Assembly (NCBI GenBank): GCA_947177035.1
Contig: CAMWSS010000016.1
Span: 1-47,374 of the forward strand
Reading direction: 5' to 3'
Length of the DNA stretch: 47,374 nucleotides
Source: an uncultured Porphyromonadaceae bacterium
GTDB lineage: Bacteria; Bacteroidota; Bacteroidia; Bacteroidales; Muribaculaceae
Of the stretch, positions 1 through 7,612 are shown one piece after another (positions within the stretch are counted from its first letter, which is position 1; each line of letters opens with the position of its first letter). A program made the translations under genes and the position numbers. The notes under the pieces were generated by a model, which had not been told where the DNA came from, did no database searches, and was given only the letters and a program-made list of their open reading frames with translations.

Positions 1-37
1 TCGTCAATAGTCATAATGTCGAATCAGTAGGTTTAAA

Positions 38-1375
38 TCAGAAACAGATACCACAATTGTATTCAAATAGACATAGAGGCTCTATTTCAGTCAGTTTGAT
101 CTTGCCATTTTTTAGGAATGCGATTTGAAGATGGTCGCGCACAAGACCCTTCCAATCATTCCAATAGGTACAAAAGACATTGGCGGTTCTCCCATCGGGG
201 GTTAAAGTTATCTCCGGCAGTAATAGGTTCGCTCTTGACAACCCGCTCATATCGTAACATTCCAATGGCATATAATCATTGAGAGAGGCCTCATCGAACA
301 CATAGTTGCGAACATTGTAACCTCCGTGCCAGAATACCGGCATAACCGTACTCGCATATCGAAGAAGATATATCTGCCAAGCTGCTTCAATTGACGGCTC
401 AGCTTTCAAATGTTTGTATATTTTGTAATTGCGGTTTTCATGATCTCCGATGTAGAAATACGATTCATCACCTATGTCGTGACTCTTTGCAGATGCCACA
501 TGCAGTTTCAATATTCCATCTTTGATGGATAGTTTATCCAAATAGTTCAACACACTTTCAGTAGTCGCGCCATTGACAACTTTATCCAGCAGTTCGTGAA
601 ACGATTGACCGAACTTGGATAGCTCATTTGTTCGGGATTTAAGCACGCTTTTGGTGAGCGGTCTTTTGTTTCCCATCGTATTATCCACATATTCAGCCAA
701 CTCTTTCTCGGACATTTTTGCATCAGCTTTTATCTGCTGTTCACGAGTCATTATAAGGCAAAATCTTTCATTCCTATTTGTTGAAACCTCACAGACAATA
801 TTGCAGTCCGGACATATGGAGGAATTTACACTCAACGCTGTTTTCTTGCCCCATTCATGGTTATCCTTAAAGATAAATCCAGTCCTCCATTTAAGTTGTT
901 CACTGTTTTTACCACAAATAGGACAAAAATAGTGATTGGGCAACGATTCTATCTCTTTTGGCGCATTTGCCTCAATGAAGCCGATATTATACGGAACATC
1001 ATCAATGGAGAAGCCTATTGATGAAAAACTCCTGGGTGTCAGTAATATTCTTACAATCTTGGAACTTTCAATGCCTAATACGTAAGCTTGTTTGAATTTT
1101 TCTGATGTAAAATAAATTTCAGGCTGAGAGAACTGGGTAGACCACCTGACTTCACATTCAAACATATCTCCAGTTCGTTTCTGCCAATCCTTAAAATAAT
1201 CAAGAACAGAGTTAATGCCGTGTTTGCACTCTCTGTTATAGATTACGATATATACGTCGTTTGATAATAGGTTGCGCAACCCCGCATAATCTGCTTTGGC
1301 AAATAGTTTTGCGAAGGATATGGTAATGTCCTTTGCAAATGAGTCGGGGATATTATGTTGAATTTTCAGTAACAT
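38..1375 (-). CDS. Hypothetical protein, NTF2/SnoaL-like N-terminus plus zinc ribbon
   Basis: 445 residues, function not recognised. Residues about 15-115 read like an NTF2/SnoaL-like fold (an alpha-helical start followed by a 'DYAGLRNLLSNDV' type segment). Two Cys pairs, C151-x2-C154 (CPIC) and C188-x2-C191 (CPDC), look like a zinc ribbon. The C-terminal 200 residues match no family I know. No signal peptide or membrane segment is visible, so it is probably cytoplasmic. It is the last gene visible in a minus-strand run that starts at the XRE regulator, 11 bases downstream of the WG-repeat gene, so it is probably co-transcribed with it. The NTF2 call is a pattern impression; the Cys pairs are directly seen. 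Confidence 0.7.
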   Translation of the reverse strand: MLLKIQHNIPDSFAKDITISFAKLFAKADYAGLRNLLSNDVYIVIYNRECKHGINSVLDYFKDWQKRTGDMFECEVRWSTQFSQPEIYFTSEKFKQAYVLGIESSKIVRILLTPRSFSSIGFSIDDVPYNIGFIEANAPKEIESLPNHYFCPICGKNSEQLKWRTGFIFKDNHEWGKKTALSVNSSICPDCNIVCEVSTNRNERFCLIMTREQQIKADAKMSEKELAEYVDNTMGNKRPLTKSVLKSRTNELSKFGQSFHELLDKVVNGATTESVLNYLDKLSIKDGILKLHVASAKSHDIGDESYFYIGDHENRNYKIYKHLKAEPSIEAAWQIYLLRYASTVMPVFWHGGYNVRNYVFDEASLNDYMPLECYDMSGLSRANLLLPEITLTPDGRTANVFCTYWNDWKGLVRDHLQIAFLKNGKIKLTEIEPLCLFEYNCGICF

Positions 1376-1386
1376 ATGTTTGCGTA

Positions 1387-2259
1387 TTAACGTCCAAGAA
1401 AATCATAATCTCCGTCAAAGCAATCGGGCATATCGCCATACATGCCATCTGTCATTGCATCCCATGAATCTTTTAGTTCACAATCTTCATAATCATCTTG
1501 CGATTCCCTATAATTTTGCAATAACCGATAATCTTCTTCTTCCTTTTGAAGTCTTCTGATTTCATCTATATATGCTCCATCATATTTAAGTTCTCCATCC
1601 ATCAAATGGAATTCTTCAACTTTACCTTCTTTTTCCACTTGGCTGAACTTCAAATCCTTAAGATAAAATTTGTCGATTCTTGAATATTCTGGTTTCAGAA
1701 TTTCTGTCCCATATTCATCAATGATTCCCCATTTGTCACCATCATGATGTATAGAACCATTAGAACCGACTTTAACTCTGGCATACCCATCATCAAAACC
1801 ATCTATATAATTATACTTTCCAAAAGGAACAATTCGCTCACCGTTAAATCCATACACTGCATATCCTTTTTGTAGGGAACGCACTGTATATGTTTCATAT
1901 TCAGAATACAGATGAGGTAGTGCTATGCCCTCAAAATCCAGAGGCAAAATTACATCGCCATTTTTATCCATCAAGCCATATCTCTTATGGATATATGATT
2001 TAGAGCCACTATCATTTGACGGATAAGAGACAGGAACATATCGCCCGACTCTAATTAGATGTGTTGCCCAATCGAAATCATCAAGCACAATCTCATATTT
2101 AGCCGGAACAATTATTTCTTTTTTGTTGTCTACAAATCCAATTAGAGAACCTTGAATGAACGGGATTAGAGGTCTCTCGTCATGCTCAAAATCGTGCTCC
2201 CTTGCGGAGATTATTACACGAGTGGTTTTATCTATTTTAGCCATTATTTTAACACTCAA
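1387..2259 (-). CDS. WG-repeat-containing protein
   Basis: 290 residues with several degenerate WG (KWG-like) repeats. Units such as 'GLMDKNGDVILPLDFEGI' and 'WGIIDEYGTEILKPEY' have the usual form: Gly, hydrophobic-Asp, x-x-Gly, then I-x-P and an aromatic. WG repeats form beta-rich scaffolds, often in proteins of unknown role or toxin-immunity settings. The C-terminal 60 residues are strongly acidic. The start overlaps the stop of the upstream gene by 4 bases (ATGA), indicating translational coupling. An internal Met at residue 6 could also serve as the start. Function is unknown; a sensor or binding role within this operon is only inference. Confidence 0.75.
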   Translation of the reverse strand: MSVKIMAKIDKTTRVIISAREHDFEHDERPLIPFIQGSLIGFVDNKKEIIVPAKYEIVLDDFDWATHLIRVGRYVPVSYPSNDSGSKSYIHKRYGLMDKNGDVILPLDFEGIALPHLYSEYETYTVRSLQKGYAVYGFNGERIVPFGKYNYIDGFDDGYARVKVGSNGSIHHDGDKWGIIDEYGTEILKPEYSRIDKFYLKDLKFSQVEKEGKVEEFHLMDGELKYDGAYIDEIRRLQKEEEDYRLLQNYRESQDDYEDCELKDSWDAMTDGMYGDMPDCFDGDYDFLGR

Positions 2260-3296
2260 TAGGTATTTCTATAATCCATGGATGCCATTTTCATTGCCTC
2301 CTTTTCATTCCACGAGCTTTCAATAAAATCTTCAGGCATGTATAAATCTATAGGGATACAACCATTATCATCATACAGACGAATTATATCCAAACAAATT
2401 TCCGGGTATTTTATAATTTGGCGCTCAGAGAAACGGATTACACTACAATTATTCTTTATAAAATATTGATTACGATTAAAATCGCCTCTGCCTAATGAGT
2501 GAACGCAGTGTATGGGCTTTTTTGATTCTGCAACATATGGTTCATCAATCTCCACATCAATCATATGACCACGCGGGGTGATGACAACAAGATCAGGGTA
2601 GAAATAACTAACCTTATGACTCGAATAGCCAATGAGCATTATCGAAGCATCAAAATAGAACTCAAAATCATTTGAAATTTGGCCATTTAGGATCGCCTCT
2701 GAAACATAATCTTTAAAGAAATACTCACCTCGACCCAATTTAGGATTTTTTGGTCCGTCGATACAAAAAAAATCTTTATATCTCTCTTTAGGCTTGATAC
2801 TTTGAAGAAATTGCTTTCGTTTTGCAAGTCTATAATTGAGAATGTCTTCTGGAGTTTTAAGCGTGTCTACTAATGTATCGTAGGCTTTTTTATCCTCTTC
2901 GTATTTTTGCAGATGACTATGATATAAATCCAACGCCGATTTATAATCAGTTGTCGCTTTCTCGTAGGCACTTAATCTCTCAGCATATGTTTTAGAATGT
3001 CCATAAGAACACCAAGATTTATATGAGAACATCACCGCACATAAAAATGAAGTAATGAGTACTACAAATACTAATGGGTTGTAAATCACATGTGCAATAC
3101 CGATAAACACACTCAATATCAAAATACTTATTCCAGTATACTTTAGATTATTGTCTAAATTCGGGTATTTTGAAGGCTTATCCTCAGCAACAGGAGCGGG
3201 CATCTTCGGCTTTATAGGAGCATGAGGATATTCAAGAGATTCAGCTATCTCTCGTGCTGGATATATTTGAGGGTATTTATCTTGTTGTAAACTCAT
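2256..3296 (-). CDS. Membrane-anchored protein with PD-(D/E)xK-like C-terminal domain
   Basis: 346 residues. A Pro-rich N-terminus (1-45) precedes two adjacent hydrophobic helices (about 52-72 and 75-92), a charged helical linker (about 100-160, Ala/Lys/Glu rich, likely coiled coil), and a globular C-terminal domain (170-330). That domain contains 'YPDLVVI' (Pro234-Asp235) followed about 14 residues later by 'IDVEIDEPY' (Glu249, Asp251) and a later 'VIRFSERQI' strand. This order resembles PD-(D/E)xK nuclease folds, where the catalytic third residue is usually Lys but is Asp here. Nuclease activity is therefore uncertain. It sits between the GIY-YIG gene (52-base gap) and the WG-repeat gene (4-base overlap). 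Confidence 0.65.
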   Translation of the reverse strand: MSLQQDKYPQIYPAREIAESLEYPHAPIKPKMPAPVAEDKPSKYPNLDNNLKYTGISILILSVFIGIAHVIYNPLVFVVLITSFLCAVMFSYKSWCSYGHSKTYAERLSAYEKATTDYKSALDLYHSHLQKYEEDKKAYDTLVDTLKTPEDILNYRLAKRKQFLQSIKPKERYKDFFCIDGPKNPKLGRGEYFFKDYVSEAILNGQISNDFEFYFDASIMLIGYSSHKVSYFYPDLVVITPRGHMIDVEIDEPYVAESKKPIHCVHSLGRGDFNRNQYFIKNNCSVIRFSERQIIKYPEICLDIIRLYDDNGCIPIDLYMPEDFIESSWNEKEAMKMASMDYRNTY

Positions 3297-3348
3297 GAGA
3301 TTTGTTGCTGTTTATTCCGTTAAGCAGAAGCGGCAAATCCGATAAATA

Positions 3349-3987
3349 TTATTCTTCGATGGGATAGGTTGCGTCGTAGATTTCCTGAAGGTTGACTCCG
3401 TTGTAGCTCCAGCGGGGAGTCGGCTGCACACCATATTTGGAGTTGAGCAACTTGGTAGTTACTGCCGTAAGAGAGTTTTCCTCGCCGAGATATTCAACCT
3501 TTTTGTCAGCAATTACTGTAACGGATACAGATGGGTCGGCATTGTATGTCAATATACTGCCAACAGGAATACCCATCTGGCTGAAATTTAGTGGAGGACG
3601 GTGTTTGGTCGCCTTGCTTTTGGAGGCTATATCGTCAGGATTGAGGTCATTGTTCATTTCTTCACTAACCTCAGTGGTAATCTCTTTCTCGTTGAAGATT
3701 TCAAGAATGGCAATAGCTTGTTCTTTTTTAATTTGGAAAAACTCACGATTGACATTCAATCGGTTTGGCTCAAATGCCGTGTGAAGTGCTTTTTCCAATT
3801 TTGCACAATTGCAAGCCTTTACCTCACAGGCATATTCTACATCAAACGGCACAGGTACACCGGTTGTATAGAGTTCCTTGAGTCTTGCATCGAGTTCGGG
3901 ACGGGTTGTCATGCCTATCTTCACAAGACCGGGCATTGCTCGGTTTGAGAGGACATATACGATGCCGATATGATTATCTTTAGCCAT
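3349..3987 (-). CDS. GIY-YIG (T5orf172-type) nuclease-like protein
   Basis: 212 residues. The N-terminal 95 residues fit the T5orf172/MUG113 branch of GIY-YIG endonucleases: 'GIVYVL' at 8-13, 'GLVKIGMTTR' at 20-29 (the Arg is catalytic in the family), 'KLEKALH' near 63-69 and 'NREFF' at 80-84. Residues about 130-205 form a second domain beginning 'GIPVGSILTY' and ending 'PRWSYNGVNLQEIY', a pattern seen in RAMA/DUF4357-like modules that accompany modification enzymes. It starts 2 bases after the XRE regulator stop, so the two are surely coupled. Candidate effector nuclease of the operon; activity and target are inferred. Confidence 0.8.
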   Translation of the reverse strand: MAKDNHIGIVYVLSNRAMPGLVKIGMTTRPELDARLKELYTTGVPVPFDVEYACEVKACNCAKLEKALHTAFEPNRLNVNREFFQIKKEQAIAILEIFNEKEITTEVSEEMNNDLNPDDIASKSKATKHRPPLNFSQMGIPVGSILTYNADPSVSVTVIADKKVEYLGEENSLTAVTTKLLNSKYGVQPTPRWSYNGVNLQEIYDATYPIEE

Positions 3988-3989
3988 GT

Positions 3990-4223
3990 TTAATCGTAAT
4001 TATTGCCATTAAGAAGTTGGCGAGGGTCAACATTAAGAATAGATGCAATTTTGACTAGCATCTCAAGAGAAGGTTGTGCTGAATTTGAGCACCACCGAGA
4101 AACAGTGGCTTCATTCTTGCCTAATTGCTCGGCAAGCCATTTACCTTTCTTGTTTTTCTCCGCCAAAACTACTTTTAAACGATTGATACGGTCGTTTTCT
4201 ATATCTATTGCTTCTGTTGACAT
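3990..4223 (-). CDS. XRE-family helix-turn-helix regulator
   Basis: 77 residues forming a single Cro/C1-type HTH: 'WLAEQLGKNEATVSRWCSNS' (about 29-48) followed by 'PSLEMLVKIASILNVDPRQLL', the usual end of these domains. No effector domain is present. It is the first gene of the minus-strand operon, transcribed from a strong Bacteroidetes-type promoter about 20 bases upstream, and is likely an autoregulator of the GIY-YIG and downstream genes. This arrangement is common for toxin, nuclease and defence operons; the regulatory role here is inferred. Confidence 0.88.
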   Translation of the reverse strand: MSTEAIDIENDRINRLKVVLAEKNKKGKWLAEQLGKNEATVSRWCSNSAQPSLEMLVKIASILNVDPRQLLNGNNYD

Positions 4224-4248
4224 TTGGGCAATTTCTTGATGTTATTTG

Positions 4249-4279
4249 CAAAGTTACAAATAATCTCTCGGCGGACAAA
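4249..4279 (-). promoter_or_regulatory. Bacteroidetes-type promoter of the XRE/GIY-YIG operon
   Basis: On the minus strand TTTG (4279-4276) is followed after 19 bases by TAACTTTG (4256-4249), matching the Bacteroides -33/-7 consensus TTTG and TAnnTTTG exactly. Transcription would start near 4243, about 20 bases before the ATG at 4223. Confidence 0.8.
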
Positions 4280-4282
4280 GGA

Positions 4283-4433
4283 ATATGTTGTGAAACATAT
4301 CGTTTGCAAACCATATTATGGTATCACATGCTGTCATCTGAAAAGAGCGTTGCGGCGATTACGACTTTGGAGTAATCGCAATCTAACGCATAGCAAGGGT
4401 TATGAGGCACCATCTCGGTTTCGAGTGCCTCAT
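4283..4433. other. Gene-free spacer with three perfect hairpins
   Basis: Three inverted repeats lie in tandem: ATATGTT/AACATAT (4283-4289, 4294-4300), GCGATTAC/GTAATCGC (4355-4362, 4372-4379) and ATGAGGCAC/GTGCCTCAT (4402-4410, 4425-4433, with an inner CTCG/CGAG pair). No convincing gene covers 4224-4650. The cluster could be part of a structured RNA, a transfer origin or recombinase arm sites of the element; none can be assigned from sequence alone. Confidence 0.5.
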
Positions 4434-4650
4434 GACATACCTTGCCATGTTCATGTGAACATCCAAACTGATAATCAGAAGATTGAATTAGAGAACAACG
4501 CAAAAATCAGTACACTGTCATATTATGTATGACGCAATGAAAGGAAGCCGGGTGCCGGTTCTTGCCGGGCATACTTGATATAAATGCGCGTTCCTCCTGC
4601 GACTTTCTGCGTGGCAGGCGTACATATCTGTAACATATATCGCAGGAACA

Positions 4651-4791
4651 ATGGCCGCCGAAATAAAAAAGTTGGGAAAAGTTGAGAAATATATTGGAAA
4701 AGTCGGGAACTACCTGGCAATCAGAAATCTTTTTGAGCATAGATGTCGTTCTACTTGCACAGAGGCACAAATGCTGACGACGGCAGAGTGA
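4651..4791 (+). CDS. Possible 46-residue small protein
   Basis: An ATG opens a 46-codon frame whose N-terminus is Lys/Gly-rich and repetitive ('KKLGKVEKYIGKVGNYLAI') and whose C-terminus is Cys/Thr-rich. It lies between the hairpin cluster and the 12-bp repeat array. There is no family I recognise. Its weakly patterned amphipathic start is the only reason to list it; it may be non-coding. Confidence 0.2.
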   Translation: MAAEIKKLGKVEKYIGKVGNYLAIRNLFEHRCRSTCTEAQMLTTAE

Positions 4792-4846
4792 TGATGAGAC
4801 ATCCGCATACAGACAAATATCCATCCCTGTCTGCATGTCACAGAGT

Positions 4847-5020
4847 GCCAACGTAATAGCGTTGCAACATCGCAACGTCATAACGTTCCAATGTTACAAC
4901 ATAATAATGTACCAACGTTCCAATGTTACAATGTCCAAACGTTCCAACGTCCTAATGTACCAACGTTATGATGTACCAACATTACAACGTTATGACGTTA
5001 CAATATATCAACGTTGCAAC
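4847..5020. repeat. Degenerate 12-bp-period tandem repeat array
   Basis: About 14.5 units of 12 bp lie head to tail, for example GCCAACGTAATA, GCGTTGCAACAT, CGCAACGTCATA, ATGTACCAACGT (twice), ATGTCCAAACGT and ATATATCAACGT. The core is AACGT or its near complement. Many junctions create AACGTT or AACATT half-palindromes. Frames through it give low-complexity peptides ('RSNV', 'QRYDV') typical of such arrays and are not counted as genes. Position next to HTH/integrase genes suggests an iteron-like binding array or transfer/recombination region of the element. Confidence 0.75.
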
Positions 5021-5228
5021 AACTGGTTATGACTGTCGACCAATGTCGCCAGACACAAGTAGGTGTGTGAATAGCTGTCCGGCGACAGACGGATGTGACA
5101 GGTCTTGGATCCGGAACGATGCCTGAGCGCAATTTATATGCGGTTCAAATGATTCAGGCAGAATAGACCCGAACACGGCTATCAAGCCGGGCAAACAATA
5201 TACGTTTAATATTATCTTCAAAAATGTC

Positions 5229-5516
5229 ATGGACTACATTCTTATTGAACGCGCCATATTCAATGGCATTGTAGCACGGATAACGGAGTATTCGGCAAAG
5301 ATTGAATTGGCAATGGGCAACCTCGGCTGCCATCCACTCGGCAACTGGGTTGACAATGAAAGGGCGCAGAGACTTCTCCAACGCGGAAAACGGTCGTTGC
5401 AGTCGCTGCGCTCCTCCGGCAAAATCGGCTACACCATCATTGACGGCAAGGTGATGTATCCGCTTAAAGAAATTGAACGTTTCATCTCCCAGTCATACAG
5501 AAAGGATGGCGGATAA
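5229..5516 (+). CDS. Excisionase-like HTH protein (first of a pair)
   Basis: 95 residues. The C-terminal half has the pattern of the HTH_17/excisionase-type winged helix found in Bacteroides mobile elements: 'RAQRLLQRGKRSLQSLRSSG' (about 46-65), then 'IGYTIIDGKVMYPLKEIERF', where the strand-turn-strand wing is followed by a final helix. Such proteins usually sit beside tyrosine integrases and act as recombination directionality or regulatory factors. It overlaps the next gene by 11 bases. Role inferred from family and location. Confidence 0.8.
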   Translation: MDYILIERAIFNGIVARITEYSAKIELAMGNLGCHPLGNWVDNERAQRLLQRGKRSLQSLRSSGKIGYTIIDGKVMYPLKEIERFISQSYRKDGG

Positions 5517-5808
5517 CATTCAGACTATATCCGGTGATGAAATCGCCCGTATATTCCACGCACTTGACAGACTCGATGACGGAATACGCGACATTGACGA
5601 ACTATGCGGAGATTACAATCACGGACAATACATCACGGACAGGCAGCTTGGGGATATTCTCAACGTGAGCAGGCGGACGCTTGCGAACTATCGGGCCAAA
5701 GGCGAGTTTGGATATTACGATCTCCCCGGCAAGATACTGTATGACGAGAAAGAAATCGGGCAATTTCTGCAACGCCACTATCTGCCGCCATTCAGAACTG
5801 ACGATTAG
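5506..5808 (+). CDS. Excisionase-like HTH protein (second of the pair)
   Basis: 100 residues from the ATG at 5506, which overlaps the preceding stop; an upstream frame extension to 5473 is possible but would overlap more. 'YITDRQLGDILNVSRRTLAN' followed by 'GEFGYYDLPGKILYDEKEIGQFL' is the same HTH-plus-wing layout as its neighbour, so the two are paralogues. The N-terminus is helical and acidic. Convergent with the integrase across a shared terminator. Likely an element-encoded DNA-binding factor for excision or gene control. Confidence 0.82.
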   Translation: MADNIQTISGDEIARIFHALDRLDDGIRDIDELCGDYNHGQYITDRQLGDILNVSRRTLANYRAKGEFGYYDLPGKILYDEKEIGQFLQRHYLPPFRTDD

Positions 5809-5809
5809 A

Positions 5810-5853
5810 CACAATCCACCCCGACTGAGGAAAAGCGGCCGGGGTGGATTGTG
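5810..5853. terminator. Bidirectional terminator hairpin
   Basis: A perfect 14-bp stem, CACAATCCACCCCG (5810-5823) with CGGGGTGGATTGTG (5840-5853), and a 16-base loop sit between the convergent HTH gene and the integrase. The stem is GC-rich near the loop. Confidence 0.75.
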
Positions 5854-5871
5854 ATATTATATGATATATGA

Positions 5872-7101
5872 TTATTTTTGAGAACCGAATTTGGCAGCTA
5901 AACCACCTATCTGTTCCGCAATGGATTTGTCTATTACTTTTGCATAGATTTTGGTAGTCCGTATGTCGGAGTGTCCAAGCATACGAGCTATAATCTCCAT
6001 CGATACGCCATTGGCAAGTGCAAGACAAGCAAATGAATGGCGGGCGATATGCATTGTGAGAGGCTTGGTGATGCCACATATACCGGCAATTTCGCCAAGA
6101 TACGAATTCATCCTTTGATTGGAAATAACCGGAAGGAGAACTCCTCGGGATTCACAAAGATGGTGTCCTTTATATTTATCAGCGATTTCACGTGCCGACT
6201 CCAGATATGGTATGCTGCACACGTTCTTCGTCTTCTGACGAGCTTTGTGAATCCAGTAGTTGCCATCATCGTCAACCGACACATGTTCAGGCTTCAGACC
6301 TTCGACATCTGAGAATGACAATCCGGTCAGCGCACAGAATACGAATATGTCGCGGACTACATTCAGACGTTCAAGGGTGAATGTCTTGTTCATTATTGTT
6401 GAAAGCTCCTTTTCGGTAAGGAATTGACGATTGGTCGCCTTAGCCTGAAATCGCATCCTTTGGAACGGATTAATCTCCATCCATTTGTTGTCAAGCGCGA
6501 GCGTTACGATTCTTTTCAGTATCTTGCAGTACTTGTTAGCGGTATTCTGTTCCTGCTTCTTATCAACGCGGAGAAAAAGATGAAAGTCGCGTACAAACGC
6601 ATTGTCTATAGATGAGAAAGGGATGTCGTCTGCTTTGTAACGCTTGCGGATAAACTCACCGAGATAACGTTCTGCTCTCTCGTTGCGTAACACGGTATTT
6701 AGCACCACGTCGCCAATCTCAAGACGCTGGCGATACTTCTTGTTGTCCTCCTTGAACACTTCGCAGAGCATTTTCGGTTTCTCAACCTTGCCGTTCCATT
6801 CATCAAGAATGGTCTTCGGATTGATTACCCTCTTCTCATTGATAAAGCACTGATGAATTTTAAGAAGCCTAGAGAAAGTGTCATCGAGATAGTCGTTGAG
6901 TTCAAGCGAGAGACGGTCACGCCCGATGGAACGCTGCTTCTTCTCATTCCACACCTTTGGGTTCACACCGCGTTTGAGGGACGCTTCAAGGAAACGGCCA
7001 TCGACGGTGACGCGCATATACACCGGCGCATCACCGTTTTTCAACAGCTTCTTCCTCTTTATGTAAAAGAGGATGCTGAAAGTCGATTTTCTTTGTTGCA
7101 T
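5872..7101 (-). CDS. Tyrosine recombinase/integrase, CTnDOT-like
   Basis: 409 residues from the ATG at 7101; the open frame runs further upstream, but 'MQQRKSTFSILFYIKRKKLL' matches the usual beginning of Bacteroidetes integrases. The N-terminal arm-binding part (10-60) and SAM-like core-binding domain (about 110-215) precede a complete catalytic domain: 'TGLSFSD' with Ser262 where Arg I is expected, Lys290 in 'ARQKTKN', H351-x2-R354 in 'HIARHSF', His377 in 'LGHSD' and Tyr386. Loss of Arg I to Ser is known for IntDOT, so this enzyme should be active. It could mobilise the left-hand element or invert the nearby capsule promoter; sequence does not decide. Confidence 0.93.
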   Translation of the reverse strand: MQQRKSTFSILFYIKRKKLLKNGDAPVYMRVTVDGRFLEASLKRGVNPKVWNEKKQRSIGRDRLSLELNDYLDDTFSRLLKIHQCFINEKRVINPKTILDEWNGKVEKPKMLCEVFKEDNKKYRQRLEIGDVVLNTVLRNERAERYLGEFIRKRYKADDIPFSSIDNAFVRDFHLFLRVDKKQEQNTANKYCKILKRIVTLALDNKWMEINPFQRMRFQAKATNRQFLTEKELSTIMNKTFTLERLNVVRDIFVFCALTGLSFSDVEGLKPEHVSVDDDGNYWIHKARQKTKNVCSIPYLESAREIADKYKGHHLCESRGVLLPVISNQRMNSYLGEIAGICGITKPLTMHIARHSFACLALANGVSMEIIARMLGHSDIRTTKIYAKVIDKSIAEQIGGLAAKFGSQK

Positions 7102-7287
7102 GTCAAATAAACATTTTTGATTTAACAATAGTTTTTTTGACAAGAAGAGAAAACTGCAGGCAATCAAAGATCAATCAGCGAATTAAGCCATGTTCGTTGG
7201 ACTTTTTGCATGTCAAAGTCAAGTCCAACGGATGCTCCAACGCGAAGTGCCTCGTTCTGCCGGATTTTGCGCAGGATGCTAAAAGCA

Positions 7288-7322
7288 AAGAATCCCGAAA
7301 ATCATTGATTTTCAGGATTCTT
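7288..7322 (-). terminator. Terminator downstream of the tRNA gene
   Basis: An inverted repeat with 17-base arms and one mismatch (7288-7304 and 7306-7322; AAGAATCC...GGATTCTT) is followed on the minus strand by a T-rich stretch (TTTGCTTTTAG). It lies about 25 bases after the tRNA 3' end and fits a Rho-independent terminator. Confidence 0.7.
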
Positions 7323-7345
7323 CCGCGAATTGCCTTCGCTTGTTG

Positions 7346-7419
7346 TGGTCCCACTTGGGCTTGAACCAAGGACTCCCTGATTATGAGTCAGGTGCTCTAA
7401 CCAACTGAGCTATAGGACC
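7346..7419 (-). tRNA. tRNA with CAT anticodon, probably tRNA-Ile2 (lysidine type)
   Basis: A full 74-base cloverleaf reads on the minus strand: acceptor GGTCCTA/TGGGACC, D arm GCTC/GAGC, anticodon stem CCTGA/TCAGG with loop CTCATAA (anticodon CAT at 7385-7383), and T arm CTTGG/CCAAG with loop TTCAAGC. CCA is not encoded. The anticodon alone allows elongator Met or Ile2. The acceptor has C4-G69 and C5-G68, which are positive TilS determinants in E. coli tRNA-Ile2 and differ from elongator tRNA-Met, so Ile2 is favoured by inference. It may be the attachment site for the neighbouring element. Confidence 0.95.
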
Positions 7420-7444
7420 AGACGTTTTCCGTCTTTTTCGGGTG

Positions 7445-7476
7445 CAAAGTTAATGTTTCTTTCGTAATAATGCAAA
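7445..7476 (-). promoter_or_regulatory. Promoter of the tRNA gene
   Basis: On the minus strand TTTG (7476-7473), 20 bases, then TAACTTTG (7452-7445) match the Bacteroides consensus. The start would lie near 7438, about 20 bases before the mature tRNA 5' end. Confidence 0.8.
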
Positions 7477-7595
7477 TTTTTGGCGTTTTTTCGCTCCCAC
7501 AATTTCACACCCCACGATATTCCAGCTTTTCTTTGACGCGCCCCCCTCTCTCATATTCACCAAATACCTAAAGCATTTGCATTAAAATCACACAA

Positions 7596-7612
7596 ATCTC
7601 TTATGGAGAGAT
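7596..7612 (+). repeat. Left inverted repeat of the capsule promoter switch
   Basis: ATCTCTTATGGAGAGAT is the exact reverse complement of the copy at 7767-7783. The site is itself an 11-bp dyad (CACAAATCTCT at 7591-7601, AGAGATTTGTG at 7607-7617) around a 5-base asymmetric centre TATGG, the layout of a tyrosine-recombinase crossover site. Confidence 0.85.

Noticed and set aside
4507-4881. 124-residue minus-strand frame
   Set aside because: Cys/Ser-rich composition without domain pattern; overlaps the repeat array and lacks a promoter or neighbour coupling.
4847-5020. CRISPR array
   Set aside because: Units are 12 bp, degenerate and contiguous, with no constant repeat separated by unique spacers and no cas genes nearby.
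4835-5032. 65-residue repetitive protein in the 12-bp array
   Set aside because: Any frame through a 12-bp-period array stays open and gives low-complexity peptide; no start context or family support.
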